Assembly: GCA_030536515.1 (NCBI GenBank)
Contig: JAUNPV010000012.1
Location: 1-64,000, forward strand
Direction of reading: 5' to 3'
Length of the DNA stretch: 64,000 nucleotides
Source of the DNA: Eubacteriales bacterium
GTDB taxonomy: Bacteria; Bacillota; Clostridia; Oscillospirales; Oscillospiraceae
This document shows positions 63,755 through 64,000 of this stretch, piece after piece. The translations under genes and the position numbers were made by a program. Under the pieces are notes generated by a model that was given only the letters and a program-made list of their open reading frames with translations, had not been told where the DNA came from and searched no databases. Position 1 is the stretch's first letter. Each line of letters begins with the position of its first letter.

Positions 63755-64000
63755 TTATTCGTTAGAAATCGGAATTATTGAACCATCAACAGCATTCATT
63801 GCCAATAGCTGTCTTTGCTCAAGACAACAGATTAACTCATCTGTTGCTTTGTTGTAATACTCTATAGTGCCACTTAATATAATACCGGGAACAAAATAAT
63901 AACTTGCGTCTGTATTAGGTTTCTTGACACGAACCAAGTTATATTCAAGTCCATTAATTTCGACACTGCATCCCAACTCAATTTGCTGTTCTTTGCAGAG
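63755..64000 (-). CDS. Partial gene, C-terminal end, cut by the window edge
   Basis: The frame stays open from the stop at 63755 to base 64000, giving at least 81 residues; the TTG at 63974-63976 need not be the start. Contains SVEINGLEYNLVRVKKPNTD, ASYYFVPGIILSGTIEYYNK and ELICCLEQRQLLAMNAVDGS. No family recognised. The AT-rich composition fits the mobile element. Confidence 0.5.
   Translation of the reverse strand, partial: LCKEQQIELGCSVEINGLEYNLVRVKKPNTDASYYFVPGIILSGTIEYYNKATDELICCLEQRQLLAMNAVDGSIIPISNE

Overview
The window is GC-rich, Gram-positive-type chromosomal DNA. It has strong GGAGG ribosome-binding sites, TTGACA/TATAAT-type promoters, Rho-independent terminators, lipobox lipoproteins, XRE/LytTR/TetR/LysR regulators, a SleB-type cell-wall hydrolase, and multi-copy GC-rich palindromic repeats. 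Together these fit a gut anaerobe of the Clostridia, most likely of Oscillospiraceae/Ruminococcaceae type; this placement is inferred from gene families, not from a marker gene. From about 59,100 to the right edge the DNA is AT-richer and is an integrated mobile element.

Layout. Positions 1-315: tandem 46-bp repeats. 316-6506: a CBS-domain protein, diaminopimelate decarboxylase, a hemolysin-III membrane protein, a CstA-type transporter and two XRE regulators, one with helical repeats. 6814-8431: an ECF sigma factor and its DUF4179 partner. 8701-10443: a secreted protein with two C39-like peptidase domains and a SleB domain. 10499-15722: one potassium operon, TrkH/KtrB - TrkA/KtrA - anchored binding-fold protein - KdpD - KdpE, without the Kdp pump. 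15878-23458: a cytidylate-kinase-like protein with a heterodimeric ABC exporter, then a ppx-ppk polyphosphate pair. 23601-29493: LysR, a RACo-like ferredoxin/ASKHA protein, VOC, a DAK-like fragment, a probable DUF169 remnant, DUF3786, a CooC-like ATPase and a TetR regulator; this resembles corrinoid/CODH maturation genes without the enzymes. 29565-30196: a RelE/RelB-type toxin-antitoxin pair.

30280-37718 is a signalling island. A membrane Ser/Thr kinase with a tandem beta-rich C-terminal part, a membrane PP2C phosphatase and a cytoplasmic vWA protein (the YegI/YegK/YegL arrangement) are followed by a DUF805 protein, a zinc-ribbon membrane protein and two lipoproteins. Divergent from it, 37953-41263 encodes a LytTR response regulator and two tandem AgrC-like histidine kinases. 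One kinase has lost the phospho-acceptor His and the other has lost its ATP-binding boxes, so they look like complementary halves of one enzyme. The divergent promoter region carries two 12-bp direct repeats 21 bp apart, as expected for a LytTR dimer site.

41374-49971 is an eight-gene catabolic operon for a four-carbon sugar acid: DUF1537 kinase, sialidase-fold protein, Fe-ADH, DHDPS-family aldolase, PdxA2-like dehydrogenase, VOC, SLC13-type carrier and Ca/Na antiporter. A divergent PrpR-type regulator has lost its sigma-54 contact loop and Walker B. 52067-55796 is a sugar ABC importer without its ATPase, plus an adaptor-like membrane protein. 56041-58863 is a TOTE-type primase-helicase. 59056-59101 is a displaced tRNA(CAU) 3' end marking an attachment site. 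To its right lie an integrase with an inserted HTH, Xis, a MazF-like protein with a zinc-ribbon tail, a sigma-70-like protein, an XRE regulator with repeated operator motifs, a 57-residue KTR zinc-ribbon protein, and a gene cut by the window edge.
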